Program-made: the position numbers and the translations under genes
The notes under the pieces: model-generated
Databases searched by the model: none
The model's input: only the letters and a program-made list of their open reading frames with translations
What the model was told of the DNA's origin: nothing
Part shown: positions 25,462-33,123 of the stretch, piece after piece
How positions within the stretch are numbered: the stretch's first letter is position 1
Layout of the letters: the number at the start of each line of letters is the position of its first letter
Origin: an archaeon
GTDB lineage: Archaea > Nanobdellota > Nanobdellia > Woesearchaeales > GW2011-AR15
NCBI GenBank assembly: GCA_018671515.1
Contig: JABHHN010000035.1
Location: forward strand, 1-53,964
Direction: 5' to 3'
Length of the DNA: 53,964 bases

Positions 25462-26235
25462 ATGATCGATGAACATTTTCATCCTAAAAATTGGGGTATA
25501 AGACCTATTCTTTTTAGTATTGGTAATATTGAAATTCCAGCATATTCATTTTTTGTTCTTCTTGGTCTTGTTGTAGGCGCAATAGTTTATTTCAAAGAAG
25601 TAAATAGAAAAAAGAAAACAATTAGTGAAAACTCAATATATATTGCACTCTGTGCAATGGGTGGAGGAATCCTTGGATCAAAAATTCCAATATGGATATA
25701 TAATTATAAAATAATTATTGCATTATTTCCAGACATAACACCAATTCTATCTGGAAGAACTATTGTTGGTGGAATAATAGGAGGAATGATTGGTGTAAGA
25801 TTAATCAAACACTATTTGAAAATAAAAAATAGACGTGGAAATTTCTTTGCGCCAGCAGCAGCTCTTGGAATTTCAATTGGAAGGATAGGATGTTTTTTTA
25901 GAGGATGCTGTTATGGAATTGAAACTACACTTCCATGGGGTGTTGATTTTGGAGATGGAATACAAAGACATCCTACACAGATTTATGAAACAATATTTGC
26001 ATTTTTATTATTTTTATATTTAACAAAAATTAAGAAAAAAATAAAAAAACCAGGAAGATTATTTGATATATTTTTGACAATTTATTTTTCATATAGATTC
26101 ATATCTGAATTCATTCGTGATATTAATAAAACTTTTTATGGTCTTTCAATATTTCAGATAATATCATTAATTGTAATAATATACGCAAATAGAGGACCTA
26201 TAGCAAATTATTTAAATAAAATGTTTAATATGTAA
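25462..26235 (+). CDS. Lgt-like prolipoprotein diacylglyceryl transferase family protein
   Basis: 257 residues with about seven membrane helices. The Lgt fold is supported by the N-terminal IPAYSFFVLLGLVVGAIVYF, the GILGSKIPIWIYNY region, SGRTIVGGIIGGMIG, GRIGCFFRGCCYG followed by LPWGVDF, and RHPTQIYE. The Arg and Glu positions of the active region are kept, while the bacterial N/E pattern after GR is replaced by cysteines, the variant seen in a distinct Lgt-like subgroup. Bacterial Lgt attaches diacylglycerol to the lipobox cysteine; an archaeal enzyme would use an ether lipid. Four lipobox proteins are encoded in this window, with a fifth possible. Confidence 0.75.
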   Translation: MIDEHFHPKNWGIRPILFSIGNIEIPAYSFFVLLGLVVGAIVYFKEVNRKKKTISENSIYIALCAMGGGILGSKIPIWIYNYKIIIALFPDITPILSGRTIVGGIIGGMIGVRLIKHYLKIKNRRGNFFAPAAALGISIGRIGCFFRGCCYGIETTLPWGVDFGDGIQRHPTQIYETIFAFLLFLYLTKIKKKIKKPGRLFDIFLTIYFSYRFISEFIRDINKTFYGLSIFQIISLIVIIYANRGPIANYLNKMFNM

Positions 26236-26238
26236 ATT

Positions 26239-26604
26239 ATGGAGAAAAAAGAAGATTATTACGGAGACAATAGTATTAAAAAACTAGCTGATTTAGCAAT
26301 AGGTTTTTTTGGTGCTCCGTTTGTTAATGCTATAATAAGTAATATATTTTTAGTTTTATTAAACTTAATTTTCAAAATTGATAATAAACATGAAACAATT
26401 CAAATTTTAATTATTATTTCTGGAGCTATTCTTCTTATTTGGTTTAATATTTCCATTATAAAAAAATTCAAAAAAATGGATAGAAGATTTATTTCAACAG
26501 GAATAATTGTAGGGCTTACACTTTTAGTTTTAATACCATTATTAATACTTGGTGCATGCGTAATTATGATTAGTGGATCCGCACTTTCATCATGGAATAC
26601 ATAA
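26239..26604 (+). CDS. Small membrane protein, tandem paralogue 1 (type A)
   Basis: 121 residues. First of five paralogues in a row. The shared plan is an acidic N-terminus (KKEDYYGDNS), an amphipathic KKLADLAIGFFGAPFVN segment, a hydrophobic helix, a second helix ending with INFISIIKKFKK-like sequence (here NISIIKKFKKMDRRFIS) and a third helix ending LLILGACVIMISG. Type A copies carry FFGAPFVN or FFGAQFVN. Starts three bases after the Lgt-like gene, so it probably belongs to that operon. Function unknown. Confidence 0.7.
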   Translation: MEKKEDYYGDNSIKKLADLAIGFFGAPFVNAIISNIFLVLLNLIFKIDNKHETIQILIIISGAILLIWFNISIIKKFKKMDRRFISTGIIVGLTLLVLIPLLILGACVIMISGSALSSWNT

Positions 26605-26641
26605 TTTCAAATCTTTTCAAAAATAATAAATAATGATAAAC

Positions 26642-26995
26642 ATGGAAGAAAAAGAAGATTATTATGGAGATAATAAAACTAGAAAATGGACTGATTTAGC
26701 AATAGGATTCTTTGGAGCTCAATTTGTCAATTCAAATATAGGTGGAATATTATATTACATAATAATTATGATTTTTAAATTTCTTTTTAAAAACAATAAT
26801 CAAACAATTATTTATTTATTAATTGGATTAGGAGCAATTTTACTAATTGGATTAAATATATTTATAATAAAAAAATTCAAAAAAAATGGAAGAGAATATA
26901 TTTCCAAAGGAATAATCATTGGAATTATCACAGCTATATTATTACCACTATTAGCATTTGGTGCTTGTATGGTGGCCTTTAGTGGATTTAATTAA
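26642..26995 (+). CDS. Small membrane protein, tandem paralogue 2 (type A)
   Basis: 117 residues from the ATG at 26642 (MEEKEDYYGDNKTRKWTD); an ATG three codons earlier is possible but the other copies start at this point. Three hydrophobic helices, FFGAQFVN after the first charged block, IIKKFKKNGREYISKGII, and the conserved LAFGACMVAFSG at the C-terminus. Function unknown. Separated from copy 1 by about 37 bases and from copy 3 by nine. Confidence 0.7.
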   Translation: MEEKEDYYGDNKTRKWTDLAIGFFGAQFVNSNIGGILYYIIIMIFKFLFKNNNQTIIYLLIGLGAILLIGLNIFIIKKFKKNGREYISKGIIIGIITAILLPLLAFGACMVAFSGFN

Positions 26996-27004
26996 CTATA
27001 AAAA

Positions 27005-27337
27005 ATGAAAAAAGAAGATTATTATGGAGATAATAAAAAATTAAAAATAGTAGATTTTATTTTAGGATTTTTTGGAATCTATATAGTGAACCTTATCATT
27101 TTCTCAATTACAAGAATACCTTTATATGCTATATCACGACTTCAATATTTTAGAAAATACAATTATCTTATTGGCATTGGAGACAACCTGTCTATTGTCA
27201 TCTGCATAATTATTACCATAGTTATAATTAAAATTTTCTTTAAGAAAAAAAGAAGATTCATATCTATTGGAAGTTTAGTTGCTATAGGAATTCCATTATT
27301 ACTACTAGGTGCATGTGAACTTATGTTTGGTGGTTGA
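27005..27337 (+). CDS. Small membrane protein, tandem paralogue 3 (type B)
   Basis: 110 residues. It keeps the start KKEDYYGDNKK but has the type B motif KLKIVDFILGFFGIYIVN in place of DLAIGFFGAPFVN. The IIKKFKK motif is altered to IIKIFFKKKRRFISIGS. The C-terminus LLLLGACELMFGG keeps the GAC. It alternates with type A copies in the order A-A-B-A-B. Function unknown. Confidence 0.7.
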   Translation: MKKEDYYGDNKKLKIVDFILGFFGIYIVNLIIFSITRIPLYAISRLQYFRKYNYLIGIGDNLSIVICIIITIVIIKIFFKKKRRFISIGSLVAIGIPLLLLGACELMFGG

Positions 27338-27366
27338 GAATTCCCTTAATTTATTAAAATAAAAAA

Positions 27367-27726
27367 ATGAAAGAAGAAGATTATTATAAAGATGATAAAG
27401 CAAGAAAATGGATTGATCTAGTAATTGGTTTTTTTGGTGCTCCGTTTGTCAATTCTATTTTAGGTAGCATAATACAATTAATAGTTATAATGATGGAAAG
27501 AATATTTTCTTCAAATAATAATGAAACATTCATTTTTTTAATAATAATTCCAGGAATAATATTACTCATTTGGTTTAATATATTTATAATTAAAAAATTC
27601 AAAAAAATTGGAAGAAAATATATTTCAAAAGGAATAATAATTGGGGTTGCAGTAAGTATATTATTACCATTATTGGTGTTTGGTGCATGCATGTTAATCA
27701 TTAGTAGTAACGGTAGGTTCCTTTAA
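27367..27726 (+). CDS. Small membrane protein, tandem paralogue 4 (type A)
   Basis: 119 residues. KEEDYYKDDKARKWIDLVIG then FFGAPFVN, a second helix with FNIFIIKKFKKIGRKYIS, and LVFGACMLIISS near the C-terminus. It is closest to copy 2 by eye. The conserved GAC lies in or next to the last hydrophobic segment, so it is not a lipoprotein signal. Function unknown. Confidence 0.7.
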   Translation: MKEEDYYKDDKARKWIDLVIGFFGAPFVNSILGSIIQLIVIMMERIFSSNNNETFIFLIIIPGIILLIWFNIFIIKKFKKIGRKYISKGIIIGVAVSILLPLLVFGACMLIISSNGRFL

Positions 27727-27742
27727 ATTTTATAACTAGAAT

Positions 27743-28096
27743 ATGGAAAAAGAAGAAGATTATTATGGAAAGAATAAAAAATTAAAAATAGTAGATTTTG
27801 TTTTAGGGTTTTTTGGACAATATTTTATCAATTCAACTATTGTTGGTATATACATTGGAATAGGCACATTATTTTCAAGTTTAATTCCAAATAACTATAC
27901 TGAATTATTTTTTTCAATATTCATAATTCCTTTAATAATTGCTATTATTTGGTTAAATATTTTTATAATTAAAAAATTTAAAAAAGAAAATAGAAAATAT
28001 ATTTCTACTGGAATTATAACTTCAATTGTATTAACAATATTTATTCCAATGTTAATTTTTGGAGCATGTATAATAGCACTTAGTAATTCTTTCTAA
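27743..28096 (+). CDS. Small membrane protein, tandem paralogue 5 (type B)
   Basis: 117 residues. EKEEDYYGKNKKLKIVDFVL then GFFGQYFIN groups it with copy 3, while LNIFIIKKFKKENRKYIS and LIFGACIIALSN follow the common plan. Last copy of the array; the next gene encodes an unrelated membrane hydrolase. Function unknown. Confidence 0.7.
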   Translation: MEKEEDYYGKNKKLKIVDFVLGFFGQYFINSTIVGIYIGIGTLFSSLIPNNYTELFFSIFIIPLIIAIIWLNIFIIKKFKKENRKYISTGIITSIVLTIFIPMLIFGACIIALSNSF

Positions 28097-28140
28097 AAAG
28101 TTTGACAAATAATTTATACCTCAAACTATTTCAATTTCTT

Positions 28141-28647
28141 ATGTACACAATATCACATGCATTTTCAGGATTTTTAATATTAAGAATTCTCATTGAAATA
28201 AGTCCTGAAATATATTCAAAATCAATGATTTTTTTTATGTTTTCAATTATATTTTCCAATTTACCTGACCTTGATGTGTTCTGGTCAAAAACATTAAATG
28301 ATCATCATGTTTCATTTTTTCATTCACCTATATTCTGGAGTATAATTAGTTTGGTGATGATAATAATTTTACCAAGACAAAGATTCCTATCTATTCTTCT
28401 GATAATAAATGTATTTTTTCATCTATTTACTGATTATCTTACAGGAAGAACTGCAGGTATTGCAATATTTTTTCCATTTTCAACAAAAGAATATTCAATC
28501 TTTAAATTAGATAAAAAAGATGGAAATTTTTCAGCATTTAATATCAAAGAAAGTAAAAGATTTTTTTTAAAATATTTCAAAAATAAAACACAGGTTTTAA
28601 TTGAAGGAGCTATATTGGTAGCAGGAATAATTTCTATAATGATCTAA
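28141..28647 (+). CDS. DUF457/YdjM-like membrane-bound metal-dependent hydrolase
   Basis: 168 residues from the ATG at 28141 (MYTISHAFSGFLILRI), chosen because the family begins with a membrane segment carrying an early His; a TTG at 28102 would add 13 residues. The motif NLPDLDVFWSK, the His pair in LNDHHVSFFHSP and the HLFTDYLTG segment are typical of the YdjM-like family, in which Asp and His residues are thought to bind metal. About four helices. The biochemical role is unknown. Confidence 0.7.
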   Translation: MYTISHAFSGFLILRILIEISPEIYSKSMIFFMFSIIFSNLPDLDVFWSKTLNDHHVSFFHSPIFWSIISLVMIIILPRQRFLSILLIINVFFHLFTDYLTGRTAGIAIFFPFSTKEYSIFKLDKKDGNFSAFNIKESKRFFLKYFKNKTQVLIEGAILVAGIISIMI

Positions 28648-28857
28648 TAATTATTGATTTTACTCTTTTAAATTATCATGAATAATCACAGCAGACCGCT
28701 TTGCGTTCTGCACAAGTGCAATACGCCAAAGGCGAATTGCTATGATACAAATAGTGACTCAAATTAATTTAGAAAAAATCAGAAATATTTTTAAAAATAT
28801 CATTAAAAACTACTCTTTTTTAAAAACATTTAAAATAAAACAATTATTCACTTCTAC
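28648..28857. other. Spacer with two imperfect hairpins and the SRP RNA promoter region
   Basis: GCAGACCGC/GCGTTCTGC (28691-28711, 8 of 9 pairs) and CAATACGCC/GGCGAATTG (28719-28739, 8 of 9 pairs) form two adjacent three-base-loop hairpins soon after the membrane hydrolase gene; they may end its transcript or be small repeats. A TTTAAAAACATTTAAAATAAA region at about 28819-28840 is a plausible promoter for the SRP RNA. Confidence 0.4.
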
Positions 28858-29095
28858 CTGAGAGGCTAGACTGGGACGCTCGTCCTGTCCTGTTACCTTC
28901 AATGGACGTCATGTTGGAGTTGAAGCCTAAGGAGAGGTTTTGTGGTCATTATTTGGCCCCGGACCGTACGTTGACGCCTTGTCCGATTCGACTGGTGATT
29001 TTGGGAACTGTGTCAGATCAGGAATGAAGCAGCACTAACCGTTGTTGCTGGTGCTTTTCGGATAGCAGGGCCGAGGAAAGTCTAGGATCACCGAG
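28858..29095 (+). ncRNA. SRP RNA (7S RNA)
   Basis: The S-domain helix 8 signature CAGATCAGGAATGAAGCAGC around 29015-29033 has the GGAA tetraloop (29021-29024) and the asymmetric loop with GAAGCAGC. The 5' region GGCTAGACTGGGACG followed by CCTGTTACC resembles the archaeal Alu-domain UGUAAC region. CTAGACT (28866-28872) pairs with AGTCTAG (29079-29085), closing the molecule as archaeal helix 1. The block is far richer in GC than its surroundings. The length of about 240 nt is somewhat short for archaea. Ends are set from the closing helix and are approximate. Confidence 0.88.
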
Positions 29096-29253
29096 TTTTG
29101 GTTGCATTATCCATCTTTAGGCATGCTTCTCACTTTATTTTTAGAAATAATTTTACAAGTAAAAAATGGCATTTTTGTTTATAATATATTTCTAAAATTT
29201 ACAAATTAAATTATTTATTTAAAAACTAATAACTACAATCAATAGAAAATATA

Positions 29254-29529
29254 TTATAAATCAAAATCATCAATGAAACTTCTAATCATCTTATATTCAT
29301 TTAGATACTTGAATCCCTTATCTGTCAAAGTGATGAATTTTTTCCCTTTTTTATCAAAGATTTCTTTTATGAATTCTTTTTTTATTAGTTCTTTAAAATA
29401 ATCAGAAAAACTCTGTGAAGAAAGATTAGAATATCTAAGTAAAGGTGTTGGCTTTATTGAATTCTTATGATTCTGGATTATATTTAATATATCATAAATA
29501 ACTTCCAATCTATCTCTTTTCTTGCTCAT
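29254..29529 (-). CDS. Winged-helix DNA-binding protein
   Basis: 91 residues. RLEVIYDILNIIQNHKNSIK, TPLLRYSNLSSQSFSDYFKE and LIKKEFIKEIFDKKGKKFIT then LTDKGFKYL follow the helix-turn-helix plus wing order of small archaeal regulators of the ArnR/HTH_45 type. Its start overlaps the end of the 7-TM gene by four bases, so the pair is co-expressed. It may be a membrane-linked one-component switch. Nearby upstream regions carry four copies of an operator-like sequence that this protein could bind (inference). Confidence 0.75.
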   Translation of the reverse strand: MSKKRDRLEVIYDILNIIQNHKNSIKPTPLLRYSNLSSQSFSDYFKELIKKEFIKEIFDKKGKKFITLTDKGFKYLNEYKMIRSFIDDFDL

Positions 29530-30215
29530 TTTTTCTTCTTATTTATTTTTAGAACTCTTAATAAAATCAATATATAGATTACACAAGAAACGACATAAAT
29601 TCCAAATCTTAATTCATGTAAAAACTTTGAAATTTCAATTGAAATTAGATTTAATATCCATATTAAAAATATCAAAACATATGCAACATAAAAAGGATGT
29701 TTCTTTTTTGATTTCTTAGATTTATTAAAACTAATTATTACTGTTGCAAAAAACAAAATTGTTATCATACTTATATGAATAAAAGGATTTCTTAAAAAAA
29801 AGTCAAATAACATTGCTATTATTGCAAAAATATTAAAAAATAGAATTACAGTTTTTTCTTTTAATTTTATTTTTTTCCAGATAACACTATATAATAAAAA
29901 TAGTCCAGACATTACACTTGCATAGATAAAAATAAGGTCTCCAAATCTTAAATATTCTCTAGGAAAAGATCTTATTGTGGTTGGATCAAAAATAAGTCTA
30001 AATAAAATTCTGGATACAAACCTAAATAAATATGCAATTGCAAAAAATAAGAATGTATAACTAAAATATTTTATTCCTTTATGTTCTGTTAATTTATACA
30101 TATGTCTTGTTCTAAAATATATGACTAGAGAAATTAATATAACAAAGATTGAATATCCTGTCTCTACTAAATGAAATGGTCTTATCATAAACATATTTGG
30201 ATTCATATTATACAC
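29526..30215 (-). CDS. Seven-helix membrane protein paired with the winged-helix regulator
   Basis: 229 residues with seven predicted hydrophobic helices, beginning near HLVETGYSIFVILISLVIYF, and charged loops (Lys/Arg-rich) facing the cytoplasm between them, including KKSKKKH before the sixth helix. No catalytic motif is seen. Similar 7-TM proteins in archaea are often sensor modules. The genetic pairing with a winged-helix regulator suggests a sensor-regulator couple. It is transcribed divergently from the gene at 30410. Confidence 0.6.
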   Translation of the reverse strand: MYNMNPNMFMIRPFHLVETGYSIFVILISLVIYFRTRHMYKLTEHKGIKYFSYTFLFFAIAYLFRFVSRILFRLIFDPTTIRSFPREYLRFGDLIFIYASVMSGLFLLYSVIWKKIKLKEKTVILFFNIFAIIAMLFDFFLRNPFIHISMITILFFATVIISFNKSKKSKKKHPFYVAYVLIFLIWILNLISIEISKFLHELRFGIYVVSCVIYILILLRVLKINKKKK

Positions 30216-30247
30216 CTAGTAGAAGTAATTTATATAATTATTTATAT

Positions 30248-30274
30248 AAAACATGGATGTAAAGTGTACATTTT
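30248..30274. promoter_or_regulatory. Operator-like motif, copy 1
   Basis: AAAACATGGATG followed by TAAAGTGTACATTTT. The inner part GTAAAGTGTACATTTTTAC is a near-palindrome centred on TGTACA. It lies in the divergent region between the sensor/regulator pair and the gene at 30410, downstream of two TATA-like sequences. It matches three other copies at 32237, 32291 and 33066. Confidence 0.5.
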
Positions 30275-30409
30275 TACTTTTTTTAGAAATTTTATATTAA
30301 ATCATCTAGAAAATTATTTAAATTACTAAATTTTATATCATTTATCGTTAAAAAAAATATAATTTATATTTGTTTAATATTAGTTTTAATTTTCAATTCT
30401 TGTTCTAGT

Positions 30410-32218
30410 ATGACACTTGAAAAGTTTGATGATAAATATGATACATATGTTACTCTTGCTCCTAATACTGAACCATGTTACAATAAATATCACGGTGAAC
30501 TATGTAAAAATAATGACAATGTATTAGGAAGATGTCATGATGATAAAAAATGTACTTCAGAATCCGACTTTTCTTCAGATGAGCAAGAACTACTTAATGA
30601 TATTTGTTCTGATGAACATGAAGAAAATAAATTAAAAAATAAATATTGTGTGTTTCATGATATTTCTTATGTTATAGATGCTAGAGTAGAATTAACTAAT
30701 ACATTCAATTTAGGTGCAATAGATACAGATGATATCAGTCACTGTTCAGGTGAAAATAATTTATGTAATTCTAAAAATGCTCGAGGAAGTTTATGTAGTA
30801 ATTCAAATAATAATAGATGTTTTGGAATACCATATGAAAAAATTTGTGAATGTAAAAATGATGATCTAATTAATAATTATTTTAATTATATTTGTTCTAT
30901 TTTTTCTGATGATTTAGAACAGAATTATTATAAAATTAGACATATAATTAATGAAAATGAACTCTTATATTTGAGAAACAATTTAGATGACTTTTGTGAA
31001 ATTGTTAATATTGAAGAACCATTTCTTGATGATACTACACATGAAACATTACCAAATGCCGCAAGTGTAATACAATTAACTTCTGTTCCTGAACAAAAAG
31101 AAGTGGAGGGGGAAAAAGCACTAAAAGGAAAAATTTCAGATAAATCGAAATCTAATGATGTAAATAGTAAAGAAATAATTGAATTAAGTAAATATATAGA
31201 AAATAAAAATATAAACTTTGTAGAAACTAGTAAAAATTCGGATGATACAATTTCATTTGGTTATGATATTGATAATAATGAACAAAGTGATTTATTTATT
31301 ATAACTGATTTACTTGGCTATGTAACTAAAGTAAATTTTAATGAAATAAATCATCTATCACATAATTATGGTTTTCATTTTAATGATCCTGCATCTTCTG
31401 GATATGATGTTCTTTTTTATGAATTAAAAAGTGGATCAAATCAAAATTTAAAATATATTTCTCATATATTATATGATGAAGAATGGACATATAACCCAAA
31501 TGATAAAACAATACTTTTAGAAAAAATAAATTTTGAAAATGATTTTAGTCTTTCTGAAGAAGAAAAAAATGCAATAATACAAATTTATTCAACTATTAAT
31601 TTATGGTTTGAAAACATAATATCGAATGATATTAGTATGGAAATCAATAATTTTGGAGGTCTATTAAATACTTTAGAAGGTTCGACTCTTACTATTTCAA
31701 TTTTTAATACTGATTATATAACACAAATAGACGAAACAAAATGGAGTGGTAATATAGATATAAAATTTAACCCTGAAATAAACTTTTATATACAATATTC
31801 TGAATTAAAAGATATTCCTGAATATAATTATATATCAGAATATAATTTAATAAGTGAAAAAATATATCCCTTAGATACTTACAATGCATTAAAAACATCT
31901 GATTGGTTTTTTGTATTATTAATAAATGGACTTGATTACAATGATATCGAAAAAATTAATTATAATTATTTAGGAAGTAAAAACCTTGATAAATTAACAA
32001 ATAAAAATAAGGCATTTGACGTTACTAATAAAAATTTACTTAAAAAAGAAATTCGAAGCATTAAAAGAACAAAAAAAATAATTTCCGAATTAAATGAAAT
32101 TTATTTGGGTTATTACATTTATAATCATATTGAGAGAATTTACTCAAAATATTCTGACAAAACACAAAACAATAAGGTTTTAAATTCTTTACAAATTTTT
32201 AGATATTCAAAAAAGTAA
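30410..32218 (+). CDS. Large extracytoplasmic protein, probable lipoprotein with unclear start
   Basis: 602 residues from the first ATG. The frame stays open upstream of it and encodes a convincing lipoprotein signal: KKNIIYICLILVLIFNSCSS directly before MTLEK. No ATG, GTG or TTG precedes that stretch in frame; ATA at 30335 or ATC at 30344 would be the start. The N-terminal 200 residues are cysteine-rich (about a dozen Cys). Then comes a hydrophilic linker (KGKISDKSKSNDVNSKE) and a large Asp/Asn/Ile-rich domain I do not recognise. An operator-like motif lies at 30248. Confidence 0.6.
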   Translation: MTLEKFDDKYDTYVTLAPNTEPCYNKYHGELCKNNDNVLGRCHDDKKCTSESDFSSDEQELLNDICSDEHEENKLKNKYCVFHDISYVIDARVELTNTFNLGAIDTDDISHCSGENNLCNSKNARGSLCSNSNNNRCFGIPYEKICECKNDDLINNYFNYICSIFSDDLEQNYYKIRHIINENELLYLRNNLDDFCEIVNIEEPFLDDTTHETLPNAASVIQLTSVPEQKEVEGEKALKGKISDKSKSNDVNSKEIIELSKYIENKNINFVETSKNSDDTISFGYDIDNNEQSDLFIITDLLGYVTKVNFNEINHLSHNYGFHFNDPASSGYDVLFYELKSGSNQNLKYISHILYDEEWTYNPNDKTILLEKINFENDFSLSEEEKNAIIQIYSTINLWFENIISNDISMEINNFGGLLNTLEGSTLTISIFNTDYITQIDETKWSGNIDIKFNPEINFYIQYSELKDIPEYNYISEYNLISEKIYPLDTYNALKTSDWFFVLLINGLDYNDIEKINYNYLGSKNLDKLTNKNKAFDVTNKNLLKKEIRSIKRTKKIISELNEIYLGYYIYNHIERIYSKYSDKTQNNKVLNSLQIFRYSKK

Positions 32219-32236
32219 AATTAGAATATCAATATT

Positions 32237-32263
32237 AAAACATAGACTTATAATCTACTTTAT
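32237..32263. promoter_or_regulatory. Operator-like motif, copy 2
   Basis: AAAACATAGACT followed by TATAATCTACTTTAT. The core TAGACTTATAATCTA is palindromic around TTATAA. The sequence continues in near identity with copy 4 (33066) for about 55 bases, so the two look like duplicated promoter regions. Confidence 0.5.
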
Positions 32264-32290
32264 CTATTAATAAAAAAAAATATCACAAAT

Positions 32291-32317
32291 AAAACATGGA
32301 CGTAAAGTGTACATTTT
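32291..32317. promoter_or_regulatory. Operator-like motif, copy 3
   Basis: AAAACATGGACG followed by TAAAGTGTACATTTT, differing from copy 1 at one position in the first 25 bases. It lies about 110 bases upstream of the start of the small secreted protein at 32407. Confidence 0.5.
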
Positions 32318-32406
32318 CCCTTCTTCTTGTTTATAAAGAATCCTAACAATCATAATTTCAACAGATGCCAAAAACACGGCATCAAATAATTGGAGGAAAT
32401 AATAAA

Positions 32407-32919
32407 ATGAAAAAACACACAATATTTGGTCTGTTTGCACTTTTTGTTGTTGGAATGGTATTTTCAACAAGTATGATAAGTGCTTACAAGGGGGACTATA
32501 CAGAAAAAGGTCCTGAATTCAATGAAGAAAGACATGAACTTATGGAAGAAGCTTTCGAAACACATGATTATGATGCTTGGTATGCATTAATGAGTGAAAA
32601 TGAAAGAACACCAAAAGTATTAGATCTTATCACAGAAGAAAATTTTGAAACATTTGCTCTAGCTCACAAAGCAGCTGAAGATGGTGATTTTGAAACTGCA
32701 GCAGAATTAAGAGCAGAACTTGGCTTAAATAATGGTAATGGTCCTAGAGATGGAACTGGATTTGGTAAAATGAATAGCCAAAAAAATGGACAAGGAAAAG
32801 GTCAAGGACAAAAAATGCAACAAAATAACTTCGTAGACTCAGACAATGATGGAAACTGTGATAATTTAAACTCACATGTTGGTCAAGGTAGAGGAAGAAA
32901 AATGGAAATGATGAGTTAA
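32407..32919 (+). CDS. Small secreted protein with DxDxDG motif
   Basis: 170 residues from the ATG at 32407, which follows GGAGG by nine bases, a rare clear Shine-Dalgarno in this window. A cleavable signal peptide (MKKHTIFGLFALFVVG through ISA, about 1-27) precedes a helical region with YDAWYALMSENERTPKVLDL and AAEDGDFETAAELRAELGL. The tail is Gly/Gln-rich and contains DSDNDGNCDN, a calcium-binding type repeat. Precedes the ABC exporter operon by about 200 bases; function unknown. Confidence 0.75.
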   Translation: MKKHTIFGLFALFVVGMVFSTSMISAYKGDYTEKGPEFNEERHELMEEAFETHDYDAWYALMSENERTPKVLDLITEENFETFALAHKAAEDGDFETAAELRAELGLNNGNGPRDGTGFGKMNSQKNGQGKGQGQKMQQNNFVDSDNDGNCDNLNSHVGQGRGRKMEMMS

Positions 32920-32950
32920 AACTCATTTTCCTTTTTTTAATTTTTATAAA

Positions 32951-33064
32951 ATGAAACTAAATATATTTCAATCTAAGAAAAAAGAAAATTCATGGTTTGA
33001 AATCAAAAATAATCTCGATGAAATCGATGACTTTATATTATATAATGAAATAAAAAATCAATAA
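32951..33064 (+). CDS. Possible small protein of 37 residues
   Basis: ATG at 32951 opens a frame of 37 codons (MKLNIFQSKKKENSWFEIKN, then LDEIDDFILYNE). The composition is protein-like, ending in an acidic, amphipathic helix. There is no obvious ribosome-binding site, and it lies between the small secreted protein and the exporter operon, close after a T-rich stretch. Evidence is limited to frame and composition. Confidence 0.3.
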   Translation: MKLNIFQSKKKENSWFEIKNNLDEIDDFILYNEIKNQ

Positions 33065-33065
33065 T

Positions 33066-33092
33066 AAAACATAGACTTATAATCCATTTTAT
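33066..33092. promoter_or_regulatory. Operator-like motif, copy 4, at the ABC exporter promoter
   Basis: AAAACATAGACT followed by TATAATCCATTTTAT, the palindrome of copy 2 with one mismatch. It lies 58 bases upstream of the GTG start of the exporter ATPase and overlaps the likely TATA region (TTATTTATAAAT follows directly). Confidence 0.5.
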
Positions 33093-33123
33093 TTATAAAT
33101 AAAAAATATATCATAATAAAAAA

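Noticed and set aside
29071-29083. GAGGAAAGTC, a motif of RNase P RNA
   Set aside because: It occurs at the 3' end of an RNA whose GGAA helix-8 signature, Alu-like 5' part and closing helix identify it as SRP RNA; other RNase P regions are missing.
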